A DNA stretch of 64,000 nt from NCBI GenBank assembly GCA_950106755.1, contig OX467089.1:17775345-17839344 (forward strand). Direction: 5' to 3'. Made by a program: the position numbers and the translations under genes. Below the pieces are notes generated by a model. That model saw only the letters and a program-made list of their open reading frames with translations. It had not been told where the DNA came from and did not search any database. Numbering within the stretch: position 1 is the first letter of the stretch; each line of letters opens with the position of its first letter. This DNA comes from Climacium dendroides (lineage: Eukaryota > Streptophyta > Bryopsida > Hypnales > Climaciaceae). Of this stretch, positions 10,261-22,330 are shown in pieces.

Positions 10261-11109
10261 ATCTTTGAAATGATATCCAAATATAATTGGATGAAACAAA
10301 TAGCTGCTAGTTTTGAAGCACTTCATGGCATTCCATTTATTTTAGGAGCCATAGGTGGTAGCCACATTCCAATTGTAGCACCATCTCATGATTCTATAGC
10401 ATATTATTGCCAAAAAGGATATTATTCATGTTTATTATAGAAGGTGGTAGATACTGATTGTAAATTTTGGGATTATGATTTTGGATGGGCTAGACGGATC
10501 ATGATTGAGCCTTATTTCAGAAATCTAAAATTGGGAAGAAAACTATGAAAAGTGCATTCTTACCTTACAAATTTATTGTTGATGTTGCGTATCCTATGAG
10601 GCCTTGGTTTTACTCACCATTTAAGGGTGAAAAGGAAAGTTTGCCAAGAGAAAAGGCACACTCGAATTTCATTCAATCAAACACTCGTATGGCAGTTGAA
10701 AGGGCATTTGGAATTCTAAAAGGAAGATGGCGCATTTTTCTAAAAAGAGTTGATATGCCACTTTAGAATGTACCTGATATTGTTACGGCATCCTTGTGTT
10801 TTCATAATCTGTGCATCTTGGAACATGATGAATTTTCTATGGAATGGGTAAAAGAAGCAAAAAAAAGAGTTGCAAGTTGAAGCAAACATGGCTTTAGGAA
10901 AAATGCAAGAAATGAATACATTTCATTCCCTAAAATCATCATTGAGGGAAATGAGGGAGCTACAAAAGGTACATCCACAAGGTGAAGACACTCCATTCAT
11001 AGAATCAAGTAAAGGAGAAAAAATTGACAATAAAGAATACCTTGGATGTGAAGAAACAAAGAAAATGAGGCAAGAAAAAATGAAGATGATGTTGGTTGAT
11101 TCAACTTGA
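10261..11109 (+). pseudogene. PIF/Harbinger transposase (HARBI1-like nuclease), decayed, left arm
   Basis: Pieces of a DDE_4-type nuclease: FEALHGIPFILGAIGGSHIPI (10309-10371), KGYYSCLL, FGWARRIM, YPMRPWFYSPF and RMAVERAFGILKGRWRIF. In this family the first catalytic Asp lies in a GAIDG-type motif; here the codon at 10354-10356 is GGT (Gly). The second Asp region and the Glu of RMAVERAFG remain. The frame is broken by TAG at 10438-10440, a frameshift near 10540 and TAG at 10764-10766. Both TAGs sit where the family often has Gln, suggesting CAG-to-TAG change. A tail rich in M, E and K extends to 11109. The element cannot cut DNA. A Myb-like partner ORF lies convergently downstream. Confidence 0.85.
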
Positions 11110-11212
11110 GTTCATCTATTACTAGTGGAGACTTTTTACAAAAGTCAATTAGCCACAAATTCAAAAATTCAATGGTAAAATTGTAATTAAGATGATAGTG
11201 ATTGTAGCTTAG

Positions 11213-11384
11213 ATGAAGATTGAAGAGTAACATGTAGTAATCTAGAGCATATTGATCAAATGGTCAAATTGGTAGTATTGGTAGTCTACCCTTTCAAGCA
11301 GTGCATTTGTCCTCTCAAAGTTTTTCATAGATGAAGAGTAACATGTAGTACTTTAGAGCTTATTGATCAAACGGTCAAATTAAT
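11213..11384. repeat. Imperfect direct repeat (two copies, left arm)
   Basis: Two copies of a unit of about 55 bp at about 11213-11272 and 11331-11384. Both contain AGTAACATGTAGTA and a variant of TATTGATCAAANGGTCAAATT. They lie between the two Harbinger ORFs. Function unknown. Confidence 0.7.
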
Positions 11385-11549
11385 AGAGCTCATTTGTTCA
11401 TCTAAAGGTAAACAAAACTTTTATGATAGAGCCATTCAAATCTTTGAAAAAATGGTTGAAACTAGCATAGGTTTGATGTTGGTGTAAAGTGTAAACATGT
11501 TTGTTGATGATGGTGCATTTTCTACATCTGGGGCCAAATCAATTTGAAT

Positions 11550-11770
11550 TTATTTACTATCCATGGTTGTAGCCGAGACATGCTTCATTACTTGCCCCGC
11601 TTGGTGATACCACTCATCTAAAGCATCATAGAATTTGCTTTCATGCTGATCATTGCCCAAAATACCATTAGCATAAAAAATGAACTTGAATTTTTTACGA
11701 CATGCAGTGCGGTTGAATTTAGGTAGTATAACAACCATTCTAGTATGAAGCTTCACCCAAGAGTCAATTC
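11550..11770 (-). pseudogene. Harbinger Myb/SANT-like partner protein, partial, left arm
   Basis: The minus strand encodes a segment typical of the Myb/trihelix-like protein of PIF/Harbinger elements: CRKKFKFIFYANG, GNDQHESKFYDALDEWY and QAGQVMKHVSATT. In active elements this protein binds the transposon ends and helps import the nuclease. A likely intron acceptor (TGCTTGTAG) lies just upstream at 11771-11779. TAA at 11550-11552 ends the frame. The N-terminal helices are not recognisable upstream, so the gene is partial. It is convergent with the nuclease remnant. Confidence 0.75.
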
Positions 11771-14033
11771 CTACAAGCAAAAGATTCAAAAAACATAAAG
11801 AAGGAGTCAAAAATGGCATTGAAAAAACAATCATAATACATATGTTCACTGTGAAAGAAAGATTGTGTATGGTATAGAGGGAAGATGGAGGTGGCATCGA
11901 ACAAGGAAAGGAAGTAGGTGGAAGGTATAGCCACATGATACAAAGATTCTTTATTGTAATGGTAGAGATTAGGTTTCAAACTCCAACAACCTTTAGGGCC
12001 CAATTTTCCCCAATCCACAATATGAAATTTTAAAAAAAATTAGGGCAAAAAATTTCATACCTTATTTTTTGGTGTTTCCACCAATGGGAGGTCAAGAAAC
12101 CTTGAGTTTGGCCTTTCAACCCTTCACACTATGTGCCAAAATCCAAAGTCTATTGCTTATATGGCTACCTATATGGCACAAAATTTGACGGACTGTTGAC
12201 CAGAGTTTGGGTTGGCCAAAAATGGAAACCCAAACTCTAGTCAATTTGTAAGGGCTAGAGGTTGGAGGTCTGATCGGAAGGGAGATTGAAGCCAAATCTA
12301 CAATGGAGAGCATTTACATATATAGAATTGGAGGTTTGGCTAGTCAATGGCAACTGATTCTAAAGCTATTTTCAAGTGGACTGACATTTGAAGAAGCAGT
12401 TGGTCACAATTGGGATGCAAATTCTTTAAGGTTTTTCAGTTTTTTATGTTAGAGTTAAACATGAAGGTCTCCCTCGTTCACAACAAGGGGGGTAGACAAA
12501 ATTTTAACTAAGAGTAGTACAATAAAATACAACATAAAATTCTATTAGATCCTAATTTTGGTACTTCAAGGAGAGATTTGATTCATTCCATTTGGATTAG
12601 TAATGAAAAAGCTATAGACAAACTTGTTTTGAGGACAATCTCAACATTTTAAGATTGAAAACTTGTAGGATTCATTTTTGTAAGCAATCTTTACATTTTT
12701 TCAAAAATAAAAGTTCAACATGGTTTTAGTTGGTTGCTATAACAATCTCACCATTGGAATTAGTGATTTTCAATTCCATCTTTAGTTTGAGCTATTAATG
12801 ATTTAGTTTTTCCTTCAATCTCATGCCTCCTTCTACTTAATAAGTTTTTAAAGAATGAAAATCAAGTGTGTTCTTTAGATTTTTTTTTCTAGACTTCCAA
12901 CTCAAATCTTCAAGACAAAAACTTTGAAACTCAAAATGTGTAGTGCAAAAATTTTAAGCTAAGAAGATTCAAAGCCTTAAAATCTAATTAGGCAAGGTGC
13001 AAAAAATCCAAATTTATTCACTTCAATGCAAATATCTTGCAATCCATACAGTCAAAGTTTTTGAAATTTCTTCTACCATTCCTATATTAGTCTAGTGCAA
13101 GATCTTGCAATTAGGTATGCAAAAAAAATTAAAAGTCTTTTACACTTTGCAATAGAAATGGTAGTTGTGAATGATTTTCGATGTAAAAAAATGCCTTGAG
13201 AATTTAGGGATTAACCCTTGCAAAATCTGGCCTCTCCATTCTAAAAAACTTTCTTGTTTGACTACTATAACCTTTTGAGTAGTACAGTCAAAGAACGTGT
13301 CCTTTTCTCCATACCTCTAGGTCTCTCTTGACTACCAATTGGTACGGTTGAATTATGTGGATCTTTTTCTATAAGGAAGCTTGAGCAGAATGAAGTCAAA
13401 AAGGTCTGGATTTCATTGAATTTGCTCTGGACGCTTAGGGATTAAGTTTCATTTGCATTTTGTAATTTCTATAGATGTAAACAACTACATCCCTCCAATG
13501 AAGATAACTTTTATGCATTGCCCAAACTAAATGAACAAGAATGGTGTGACTATTAGACTCTATCCTAGATAAACAACAATGCTAGTATAGTAAACAACGA
13601 CCAACTGGACCCCACTCCAATCAACCCCTAACTGTGATGTGCAGTGTGAATGTGATTGTAGATAGAATTTGGAAACTTAGATTTAGAAAGCAGAGTGGAT
13701 TCCATAGTCACTATTCCAAAGGGGAGAGGTGGCCATTCAAAGGGAGTCCACGGTTGACCAACAGCGACCCACCTTCCCCGGCCAAGCCGCCGACGGAGGC
13801 CACTGGGAACAACCTCCTTCCCCGCAAAAGTTGTAAAGCTTTTCATTTCGATTCCCCCTTTTCCCATAGAGTACAATCCCGCACTCCCGGTAAAGTTCAC
13901 CTCTGCTATCGACCGTTCTGGATGATAAAAGGGGACTCAGTCCTTGTTTTGACGATCTGAAGCTGCTGACGCAGTGAGATCACATTAGATATCAACTTGC
14001 GGGTTTTATTTTGTTCAATTGCGTTTAACATGA
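11771..14033. other. Non-coding AT-rich stretch before the kinase gene (left arm)
   Basis: No gene recognised. A hairpin of 16-nt arms with one mismatch lies at 12198-12242 (GACCAGAGTTTGGGTT against AACCCAAACTCTAGTC). The segment 13700-13990 is less AT-rich than its surroundings. It contains a 108-codon ORF (13634-13960) with no known domain; it may be 5' flank or leader of the kinase gene. Confidence 0.55.
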
Positions 14034-16575
14034 GCATCACGCACGCTGGCAGCGGCGGTGAGGGAGAAGAGGAGCCTAACGCGGAGACTGCACCAAATGA
14101 ACCGAGATCTGGAATGCACAGTGGAATGCAAAACCCGGCAGGTTCTCAAAACCAACGAGGAGCTTCAAATTTCGAAGAAGAAGGCGGAGATGGCTAGTCA
14201 CGCCAAGTCGGATTTTCTAGCCAACATGAGTCACGAGATCAGGTTCCCAACTCTCACTCCCATTTTACGAAATCCAGTAGGGTTTATCACAGTTCCCAAT
14301 TAGGGTTTATCACAGTTCTCAATTCATTCTGGCATCTGCTTGTAAATTCAGCATCGTGCGATTCTGAGGCCCATCATCTCGTTGCTAAACAGTGACCCCT
14401 GCTTTCAAATTTGTGATTCTGAGATCCATTTCCTCGTTTCAAACAGTGACCTCTGCTTTCAAATTTTCGGTTCTGAGTCCCATAACCTCGTTTCGCCCTT
14501 GATTTCCAATTGCGTCGTTTTCCAATTGCGTCCTACAGAGCTCTGAACTTTGACACCGCATGGTCATTTGCAGGACGCCGATTCATGGGATTTGGGGGTT
14601 GACTGCGCTGCTCCTTGAGTCGGAACTGACTGGGGATCAGAAGGAGAGCCTTGTTTCAGTGAAGGAATGTGCAGATCTTCTCCTTCACATCATTAATAAC
14701 GTTCTAGATCTGGCGAAGATTGAAGCGGGACGACTGGAAGTGGAGACCGTGCCATTCAATGTGTGCAAAATGGTGTCCAGCACGTTTCGGATGATGGAAG
14801 CGAGAGCTCACGAGCGCGGTCTGAAGCTCTGTTGGGACGTTGATAGGGCTGTGCCGCCCTCGCTGGCTGGCGACGTGGGAAAACTCCAGCAGTGCTTGAT
14901 CAACTTAGGTTTTCATTTTTCTCACATTTTGAGCTTTTTTCCCCAGATGTGTTCCTTTGCTGCTGTTCATTTCCTTTATATTTTCTTTCTGTGTTCACTC
15001 AACCCTCTCTCATGGCACACTTTATAACTGAGAATGTGTCATGTTGTGTACAAATGTGAACTCAAATTCTCTAATGACACGCTCCGTAATCTCTTTCTAT
15101 CCTGAGAATGTGTCCTGTTGTGTGCAAATGCACACTTTCTTTTTGCTAATGTACATTCAATTTTTTTTTAATGGTGTGTTTTGTAATTGCGCATTCTGTG
15201 TGTGTCTGGAGACTCTGAAAATGTTGTGTACACATCTAATTTGACAATTTCCACATGCCAAGTTGTGAACACATGTGAGAGTGAGTATTTAGAAGCCCCC
15301 GAGGTGTCATTTGAGAAGGTTGAGTGTCCTTTAAATTTGTGTCTTTTTCGTTCAGTGTTTTGAAGATGCCTGTCATTAATTTTCTGGGCTTTGGGTTTGC
15401 AGTTGGGAATGCGCTGAAGTTTACGCATGAAGGGTGCATATCCGTGCACGTGAGCGTGGCGTCTGACTCGTTGGTTGCGTCAAGGACGAATGCACTGCAT
15501 GGTAACTAAGACACTCTCCTGTGTTGCCTCTTTTTTTTTTTCAATGCTTTAAAAAGTGACACTAAAACAAGATCTCATTTGGTTAACTCTGATCCGAAAA
15601 CTGCTGCGAATGAAGCGTCTGTTGAGGATAGTTATCTATGGATGCAAATTTTGTGTATGCTGCACTTTTCTTACTGGTACGAGCACTGTTGTTGTTGCAG
15701 CTCACAGCAGTCGAATGGATACTATGTCGGAGTACGAATCCGGAGTCACTGGCACTCCAGAGAGCATGTTCATTCACTTCGAAGTTCGTGATACTGGCAT
15801 CGGAATCAACAAGGAGAAGCTGAAGGATATGTTCAAGCCTTTCACTCAAGCAGATGCGTCCACTTCTCGTCTTTACGGTGGGACTGGCCTTGGTCTCTGT
15901 ATAGTCCACAGGTACTACTACGAACTCCGAATGCTGCCTTGGAATTCCTTACTCATTTGGCCTCAAGGCTCGCAGTTCCCTGTTTTCAAATTCGCAGGGA
16001 TTTTGGGTTTTGAAATGCGACTAATGATATGAAGAAAACAATTTTAAAAATTCCTTGGCATACATTCTGAATCCCGATCAGTGTATGACATCTTGAAACA
16101 TGAAGTAGAGGTATCTCAAAGGCCAAGTGACCCAAGAAACACTATCTCAAAGGTCAAGTGACCCAAGAAATTTGATGAGAATATTACCAAAACAAAGAGA
16201 AATGCAACCCAAGTGGTTTCGAAATTTTCTACAAATTTTCAAAGTTGAGAACATAGTGTAGGCTATATGTAACACTGAACTCACCTTGAATGGACACCCC
16301 TGAAGCATGAAATGCCTCCACTCTCATTTAGTTGCTTCTGAAAAACTCCTCACCTCACCTCGCATTGGTTGCATCTAAGAAATTGTGTTGACTTTGAATC
16401 AAGAAGTGTTCGTTTTAGCTCATTTTTTTAGGTGTGGGAGAATGGAAAATGGCACTTTCAGGTGTTTCTCTCTTAAAAATTCCATGAATGTTCACATCCC
16501 GTTTGTGTCATGTCATCCAGGTTTGTGGAGCTTTTAGGCGGCACAATATGGGTGGAGAGTGAAGAAGGAACTGGA
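14034..16575 (+). pseudogene. Hybrid histidine kinase, left copy, truncated in exon 5
   Basis: Five exons join in frame with GT-AG introns: about 14034-14242, 14574-14908, 15403-15501, 15701-15911 and 16521-16575. Exon 1 gives a coiled-coil linker and the start of the H box. Introns split SHEIR/TPIHGI and INL/VGNALKFT. Exons 2-5 carry the dimerisation helix and a HATPase with N box (VGNALKFT), G1 (VRDTGIG), F box ([10 protein letters not shown]) and G2 (GGTGLGL). These are the parts needed for ATP-dependent His autophosphorylation in two-component signalling. Exon 5 stops after 55 bp at the palindrome edge, so linker and receiver are missing. No upstream sensor exon is recognised; an in-frame ATG at 14097 could serve as a start. 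Introns 1, 2 and 4 contain short tandem duplications (14281-14500, about 15025-15150, 16112-16170). Confidence 0.88.
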
Positions 16576-16584
16576 TGTCTAAGG

Positions 16585-16766
16585 GAACGGATTTTAGGTG
16601 ACGTTGAAGAAAACAACCCATGTTTTTTTGACAACAATTATCTTCATTGGACATCATTATTGACATGAAAAATATAGGTTGTTTTTTTCAACGTCACCTA
16701 AAATTCGTTCTCGTTGACGTCGATTGTTTTTTTGAATGTCACCTAAAACAAGGTTTTCTTATAGTG
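16585..16766 (-). mobile_element. CACTA-type transposon terminus at the palindrome break
   Basis: Read on the minus strand from 16766, the sequence begins CACTATAAGAAAA, close to the CACTACAAGAAAA end of plant CACTA (En/Spm) transposons. The motif TTTAGGTGAC(G/A)TT occurs three times in both orientations, as subterminal repeats do. Positions 16585-16620 and about 16675-16712 form an inverted repeat. The other terminus is absent, and the fragment directly abuts the broken kinase exon. Confidence 0.7.
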
Positions 16767-18822
16767 ATTTGTTTTAAAAGTTGAAAGTTGAATAAAATAT
16801 TCTAGACACTTAATTAAACTTCTACTTCAAAATCAAAAACACCCTCCAATTCCATGTAATGGGTTGATATTAATCAATTTTTTTTATCACAGCCAACTAA
16901 CACATACCACTCAAATGTATTATTCTAAATAGTACATAACAACCAAGCACCTAATTTAATTTTAGTACAATTTCTAATTGGATCATAGAAGGAAAAAGAT
17001 GGTGATTTTTCATCCTTGCAAAATATTTAAAACATAAAAGATATTTAAAAGATGATATTAGCATTGCCAAGTTGTGATTGGTAAAAAATGTGAGTTGTAG
17101 ACTACCAAAAATGTGACAATAGGCCATGCACATAAGCTTCACGACAGTGTTCATTCAATTAATAAAATAATGCCTTTTCAACCCAATTATACATTACCTT
17201 TTTTTTCCATTGGAAAGCAAGAGATGGCAAAGCTTGATCATAAATTAGAAATCCTAATTGGGTCTACAATAGATTTGCTTACCTTATAGCATAATAGAAA
17301 AGTACTCATTAGAGTTAAACAATTGTTATGCATGTCTAGGTTGTCAACAAAATCTCAATTAAATACTACCTCCATCCTAAAATGATATTGTTGAACAAAA
17401 TGTTCTAGATTAAGGGAAAAAATAACATTTGAAAAACTAATTTTGCACTATAAGTACAATTTGGTGCTCTCCTAGCATTCTAAAAAATTTGAGTTTCGGA
17501 GCCCTTTTCAAAGTGTAGTTTTGAATTATTAAAAGTTAGATTTTTTGAGGCATTTTCAAGGAGCACCATTGGTCAATTATTTGTTGAGTACAAGGTTGTC
17601 ATTTTTTAGGCATTTAGTATATGCCCAAGACTACGTGTCGCCTTTTGTTCTACTTCCTAAAGTTTCATTTCCTTCAATCAAGCAATATCCAAAGAGATGC
17701 AAAAAAATAAGAATGAACAATCATGTTGATTGACCCCTTTAGTCATTTCATTAGTCTTTTGATTGATGATTGCATTGATGGAGGGGAAACTACTACTTGG
17801 AGTTGTTTGGTTAATCTCAGATAGCAATCAAAAACCAAATTTGACTAATTTGCAATGTCTTAAAGTGCAACATGAAGATCATTTTGGGACAAAAAATTAA
17901 GGCTAAGAAAAAGATCGTTTTGGGATAAAGGGAGATAAATAAAACAAATAAATCCTAGGGCTTGTAGCCATTCAAAATAACAAATCTTCACATAAGGTAA
18001 ACCAACCCATTTCTGTCACCTACTTTTGGCCCCAATTCTCTTCATTTTATGACAAAATCAAAGAATACTATGACAAAATCAAGGATTTTATGACAACAAG
18101 GGATAACAAGTCACTCCATTAATAGAGAATATTTAGTACTTGATTAGGGATTTTAGGTTGTTTAGGGGATGTTTATGGCTCTAGTCTAGAGGCGGTTTTG
18201 TAATTTCAGGGCTAACCACTTCAAAAATGCACAAAAGTTACAAATTTGATCGCAAAATTATATTTCCACTTGGGTTTGACTCATGAAACAAGCACACACC
18301 TCTGAAAAATATGTGCCCCTCTTGGAATTGGCCCTAAGATGTCCAGATTTGGAATCTGGACATAGGTGGTAACAGGCTTGTCTACCTTACATGAGCAAGT
18401 CATCAACAGCAGCAAGCTTATTGGCAGAGACAACAGGAAGGACAAGGCACAGCAAGGACCGAAAGCACTCAAAGCTGCATCGCTCAACTTCCAATTGTAA
18501 AATTATTGAAATGAATGGTCCTACAACAATGTACTGTACTCTACAAATCGAAATCTACAAAAAATCTCACTAAGAAATGAAATGAACTCTCTAATTATTC
18601 CCGGGGTAACATGTGACCAATCGTTTTGAGAAGCTGTTGAATGTCAATTTTCTATATGCAATGTTGACATATTTTGGTCATGAAAACTAGCCAAAATACA
18701 AGCATTTCGTAGAATGAGAATGACAGGTTCGGATTTGTGGATGTTCTTTGAAGACTAGTATGAAATCGTGAAGCAGAAGAAGGTAAAAAATCAAACTTAG
18801 AAAAGCATTGAAATTAGCTTAC
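16767..18822. other. Non-coding part of the spacer
   Basis: AT-rich with no recognised gene on either strand. I looked on the minus strand for the missing receiver end of the kinase and did not find it. A perfect small palindrome lies at 18339-18363: ATGTCCAGATT, TGG, AATCTGGACAT. Confidence 0.6.
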
Positions 18823-21800
18823 CTGGACATCCATGAGGACAAGGTCGAACTGGTCGTGCTGAGCACAAAGAGTTTCCAGAGCATGCTTCCCATCCCCCAC
18901 AATCGTAACCACATGACCATGTTTCTGAAGCTGCCGGCACGCCACTTTTTGGTTGATGGGGTTATCCTCCGCCAGCAGGATCCTCAACCGAAGCTTCTTC
19001 TCCAGCAACAAACTCTCCAGCTTTGTCGAAGAGTCTCTACTAAGCACTGAAAACGACGATGACACTTCAGGCAAAATTTTACGTAACCTGAATGGAGGTG
19101 TGCCAGGACCTGAAGTTCTTGCCACAACCTCCGTTTCGTCATGATCAAGTGAAGAAGTTGGCGCTATTACCGAGGGCAACGCTATTGAAGGCTCAAGCTC
19201 TGTTATGGAAGGGGATTCTTCAACATCATTCAAACTCAGTCTCGGAATAAAATGATCTCTCGTCGCACTCCGCAGCTCTTTGAATGCTTCGAAATCTGAA
19301 CTTGTAGATCGCCGTGCTTGACTGGATGCTTCATCTATGATGCTAAATGTTGTTGAAGGCTCAAGATCTGTTATGGAAAAAGATTCTTCAACATCATTCA
19401 AACCCGGTCTTGGAACAAAATGATCTCTCCTCGCACTCCGCAGCTCTTTGAATGCTTCGATATCTGAACTTGACGATCGCCGTGCTTGACTGGAGGTTTC
19501 ATCTATTATACTAAATGTTGTTGTCGGGGCTTCGTTACTACTAGCTCTAAGTTTGCTGAACGGTGGTAAGGAGAATTCCCTTTTTCTTGAGACGTAGGTT
19601 GAAAGGTCGTCCATTGAAATCACGGTGCTTTCTGCTCGTGGATAATATTCTGGATTGAATACCAAGCCGTCCATCAGGCTCCATGGTTTCTTGAACACCT
19701 TGGTTGGAGAATTTCCTCTTGAAGAAAACTCGGCTGATGGAGACTTAACAGAACTAAGCACTAGAGGCAAGCAAAAGTGAAAGGAACTTCCGGTTCCTTC
19801 TTCACTCTCCACCCATATTGTGCCGCCTAAAAGCTCCACAAACCTGGATGACATGACACAAACGGGATGTGAACATTCATGGAATTTTTAAGAGAGAAAC
19901 ACCTGAAAGTGCCATTTTCCATTCTCCCACACCTAAAAAAATGAGCTAAAACGAACACTTCTTGATTCAAAGTCAACACAATTTCTTAGATGCAACCAAT
20001 GCGAGGTGAGGTGAGGAGTTTTTCAGAAGCAACTAAATGAGAGTGGAGGCATTTCATGCTTCAGGGGTGTCCATTCAAGGTGAGTTCAGTGTTACATATA
20101 GCCTACACTATGTTCTCAACTTTGAAAATTTGTAGAAAATTTCGAAACCACTTGGGTTGCATTTCTCTTTGTTTTGGTAATATTCTCATCAAATTTCTTG
20201 GGTCACTTGACCTTTGAGATAGTGTTTCTTGGGTCACTTGGCCTTTGAGATACCTCTACTTCATGTTTCAAGATGTCATACACTGATCGGGATTCAGAAT
20301 GTATGCCAAGGAATTTTTAAAATTGTTTTCTTCATATCATTAGTCGCATTTCAAAACCCAAAATCCCTGCGAATTTGAAAACAGGGAACTGCGAGCCTTG
20401 AGGCCAAATGAGTAAGGAATTCCAAGGCAGCATTCGGAGTTCGTAGTAGTACCTGTGGACTATACAGAGACCAAGGCCAGTCCCACCGTAAAGACGAGAA
20501 GTGGACGCATCTGCTTGAGTGAAAGGCTTGAACATATCCTTCAGCTTCTCCTTGTTGATTCCGATGCCAGTATCACGAACTTCGAAGTGAATGAACATGC
20601 TCTCTGGAGTGCCAGTGACTCCGGATTCGTACTCCGACATAGTATCCATTCGACTGCTGTGAGCTGCAACAACAACAGTGCTCGTACCAGTAAGAAAAGT
20701 GCAGCATACACAAAATTTGCATCCATAGATAACTATCCTCAACAGACGCTTCATTCGCAGCAGTTTTCGGATCAGAGTTAACCAAATGAGATCTTGTTTT
20801 AGTGTCACTTTTTAAAGCATTGAAAAAAAAAAAGAGGCAACACAGGAGAGTGTCTTAGTTACCATGCAGTGCATTCGTCCTTGACGCAACCAACGAGTCA
20901 GACGCCACGCTCACGTGCACGGATATGCACCCTTCATGCGTAAACTTCAGCGCATTCCCAACTGCAAACCCAAAGCCCAGAAAATTAATGACAGGCATCT
21001 TCAAAACACTGAACGAAAAAGACACAAATTTAAAGGACACTCAACCTTCTCAAATGACACCTCGGGGGCTTCTAAATACTCACTCTCACATGTGTTCACA
21101 ACTTGGCATGTGGAAATTGTCAAATTAGATGTGTACACAACATTTTCAGAGTCTCCAGACACACACAGAATGCGCAATTACAAAACACACCATTAAAAAA
21201 AAATTGAATGTACATTAGCAAAAAGAAAGTGTGCATTTGCACACAACAGGACACATTCTCAGGATAGAAAGAGATTACGGAGCGTGTCATTAGAGAATTT
21301 GAGTTCACATTTGTACACAACATGACACATTCTCAGTTATAAAGTGTGCCATGAGAGAGGGTTGAGTGAACACAGAAAGAAAATATAAAGGAAATGAACA
21401 GCAGCAAAGGAACACATCTGGGGAAAAAAGCTCAAAATGTGAGAAAAATGAAAACCTAAGTTGATCAAGCACTGCTGGAGTTTTCCCACGTCGCCAGCCA
21501 GCGAGGGCGGCACAGCCCTATCAACGTCCCAACAGAGCTTCAGACCGCGCTCGTGAGCTCTCGCTTCCATCATCCGAAACGTGCTGGACACCATTTTGCA
21601 CACATTGAATGGCACGGTCTCCACTTCCAGTCGTCCCGCTTCAATCTTCGCCAGATCTAGAACGTTATTAATGATGTGAAGGAGAAGATCTGCACATTCC
21701 TTCACTGAAACAAGGCTCTCCTTCTGATCCCCAGTCAGTTCCGACTCAAGGAGCAGCGCAGTCAACCCCCAAATCCCATGAATCGGCGTCCTGCAAATGA

Positions 21801-22330
21801 CCATGCGGTGTCAAAGTTCAGAGCTCTGTAGGACGCAATTGGAAAACGACGCAATTGGAAATCAAGGGCGAAACGAGGTTATGGGACTCAGAACCGAAAA
21901 TTTGAAAGCAGAGGTCACTGTTTGAAACGAGGAAATGGATCTCAGAATCACAAATTTGAAAGCAGGGGTCACTGTTTAGCAACGAGATGATGGGCCTCAG
22001 AATCGCACGATGCTGAATTTACAAGCAGATGCCAGAATGAATTGAGAACTGTGATAAACCCTAATTGGGAACTGTGATAAACCCTACTGGATTTCGTAAA
22101 ATGGGAGTGAGAGTTGGGAACCTGATCTCGTGACTCATGTTGGCTAGAAAATCCGACTTGGCGTGACTAGCCATCTCCGCCTTCTTCTTCGAAATTTGAA
22201 GCTCCTCGTTGGTTTTGAGAACCTGCCGGGTTTTGCATTCCACTGTGCATTCCAGATCTCGGTTCATTTGGTGCAGTCTCCGCGTTAGGCTCCTCTTCTC
22301 CCTCACCGCCGCTGCCAGCGTGCGTGATGC
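18823..22330 (-). pseudogene. Hybrid histidine kinase, right copy, longer but missing receiver end
   Basis: Mirror of the left copy with exons 22122-22330, 21456-21790, 20863-20961, 20453-20663 and 18823-19843. Exon 5 is complete here. It finishes the HATPase (FVELLGGTIWVESEEGTGS), then gives a Ser-rich linker of about 210 residues with a tandem duplication, then a receiver domain (LRILLAEDNPINQKVACRQL, later DQFDLVLMDVQ). The acidic pair DN and the phospho-acceptor Asp of LVLMD are present. The exon ends at a good donor (CCAG/GTAAGC at 18823/18822). The next exon, which should give the MP.MDG loop, the Thr/Ser and the Lys, is not found between there and the left arm. The gene is therefore probably 3'-truncated. 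Its class resembles plant hybrid sensor kinases, but without a sensor domain the ligand cannot be named. Confidence 0.85.
19190..19525 (-). repeat. In-frame 168-bp tandem duplication in kinase linker
   Basis: Two copies (19190-19357 and 19358-19525) with a period of 168 bp, encoding 56 residues each. Both contain a variant of TFSIIDE(T/A)SSQARRS and FKELRSA(R/T)RDHF. The frame is kept and the copies have diverged at several residues, so the duplication is not very recent. Confidence 0.9.

Larger units (their letters stand above)
1..16575. repeat. Left arm of a giant inverted repeat (palindrome)
   Basis: Every base i from 1 to 16575 pairs with base 36364-i on the other strand. ORFs, LTR ends and exon boundaries all obey this sum, so I see no net indel over 16.5 kb. 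Differences I could find are single transitions at 3002, 4116, 4151, 4214, 8002, 8089 and 12243, which suggests identity above 99.9%. The arm is cut by the window start, so its true outer end is unknown. The inner end lies in exon 5 of the histidine kinase: after 16575 the two sides diverge completely. The arm contains an LTR-like element, a complete gypsy element, a Harbinger remnant and most of a kinase gene. Confidence 0.97.
16576..19788. other. Unique spacer between the palindrome arms
   Basis: This 3213-bp segment is present once. Its left part (16576-18822) is AT-rich and non-coding apart from a CACTA-type terminus at 16585-16766. Its right part (18823-19788, minus strand) is the 3' part of kinase exon 5. 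The spacer is not palindromic, so the structure is not a simple zero-loop hairpin. Confidence 0.9.

Noticed and set aside
13634..13960. 108-codon ORF before the kinase as its N-terminal sensor exon
   Set aside because: No sensor motif or transmembrane segment, and a stop (TGA at 14031-14033) precedes the exon 1 frame. It was kept only as possible leader.
13997..14197. 66-codon ORF overlapping kinase exon 1
   Set aside because: It is a shadow in another frame of the coiled-coil segment that joins in frame to the H box.
16585..16766. Simple MITE inserted into kinase exon 5
   Set aside because: The exon does not resume after the element, so it is a breakpoint and not a clean insertion.
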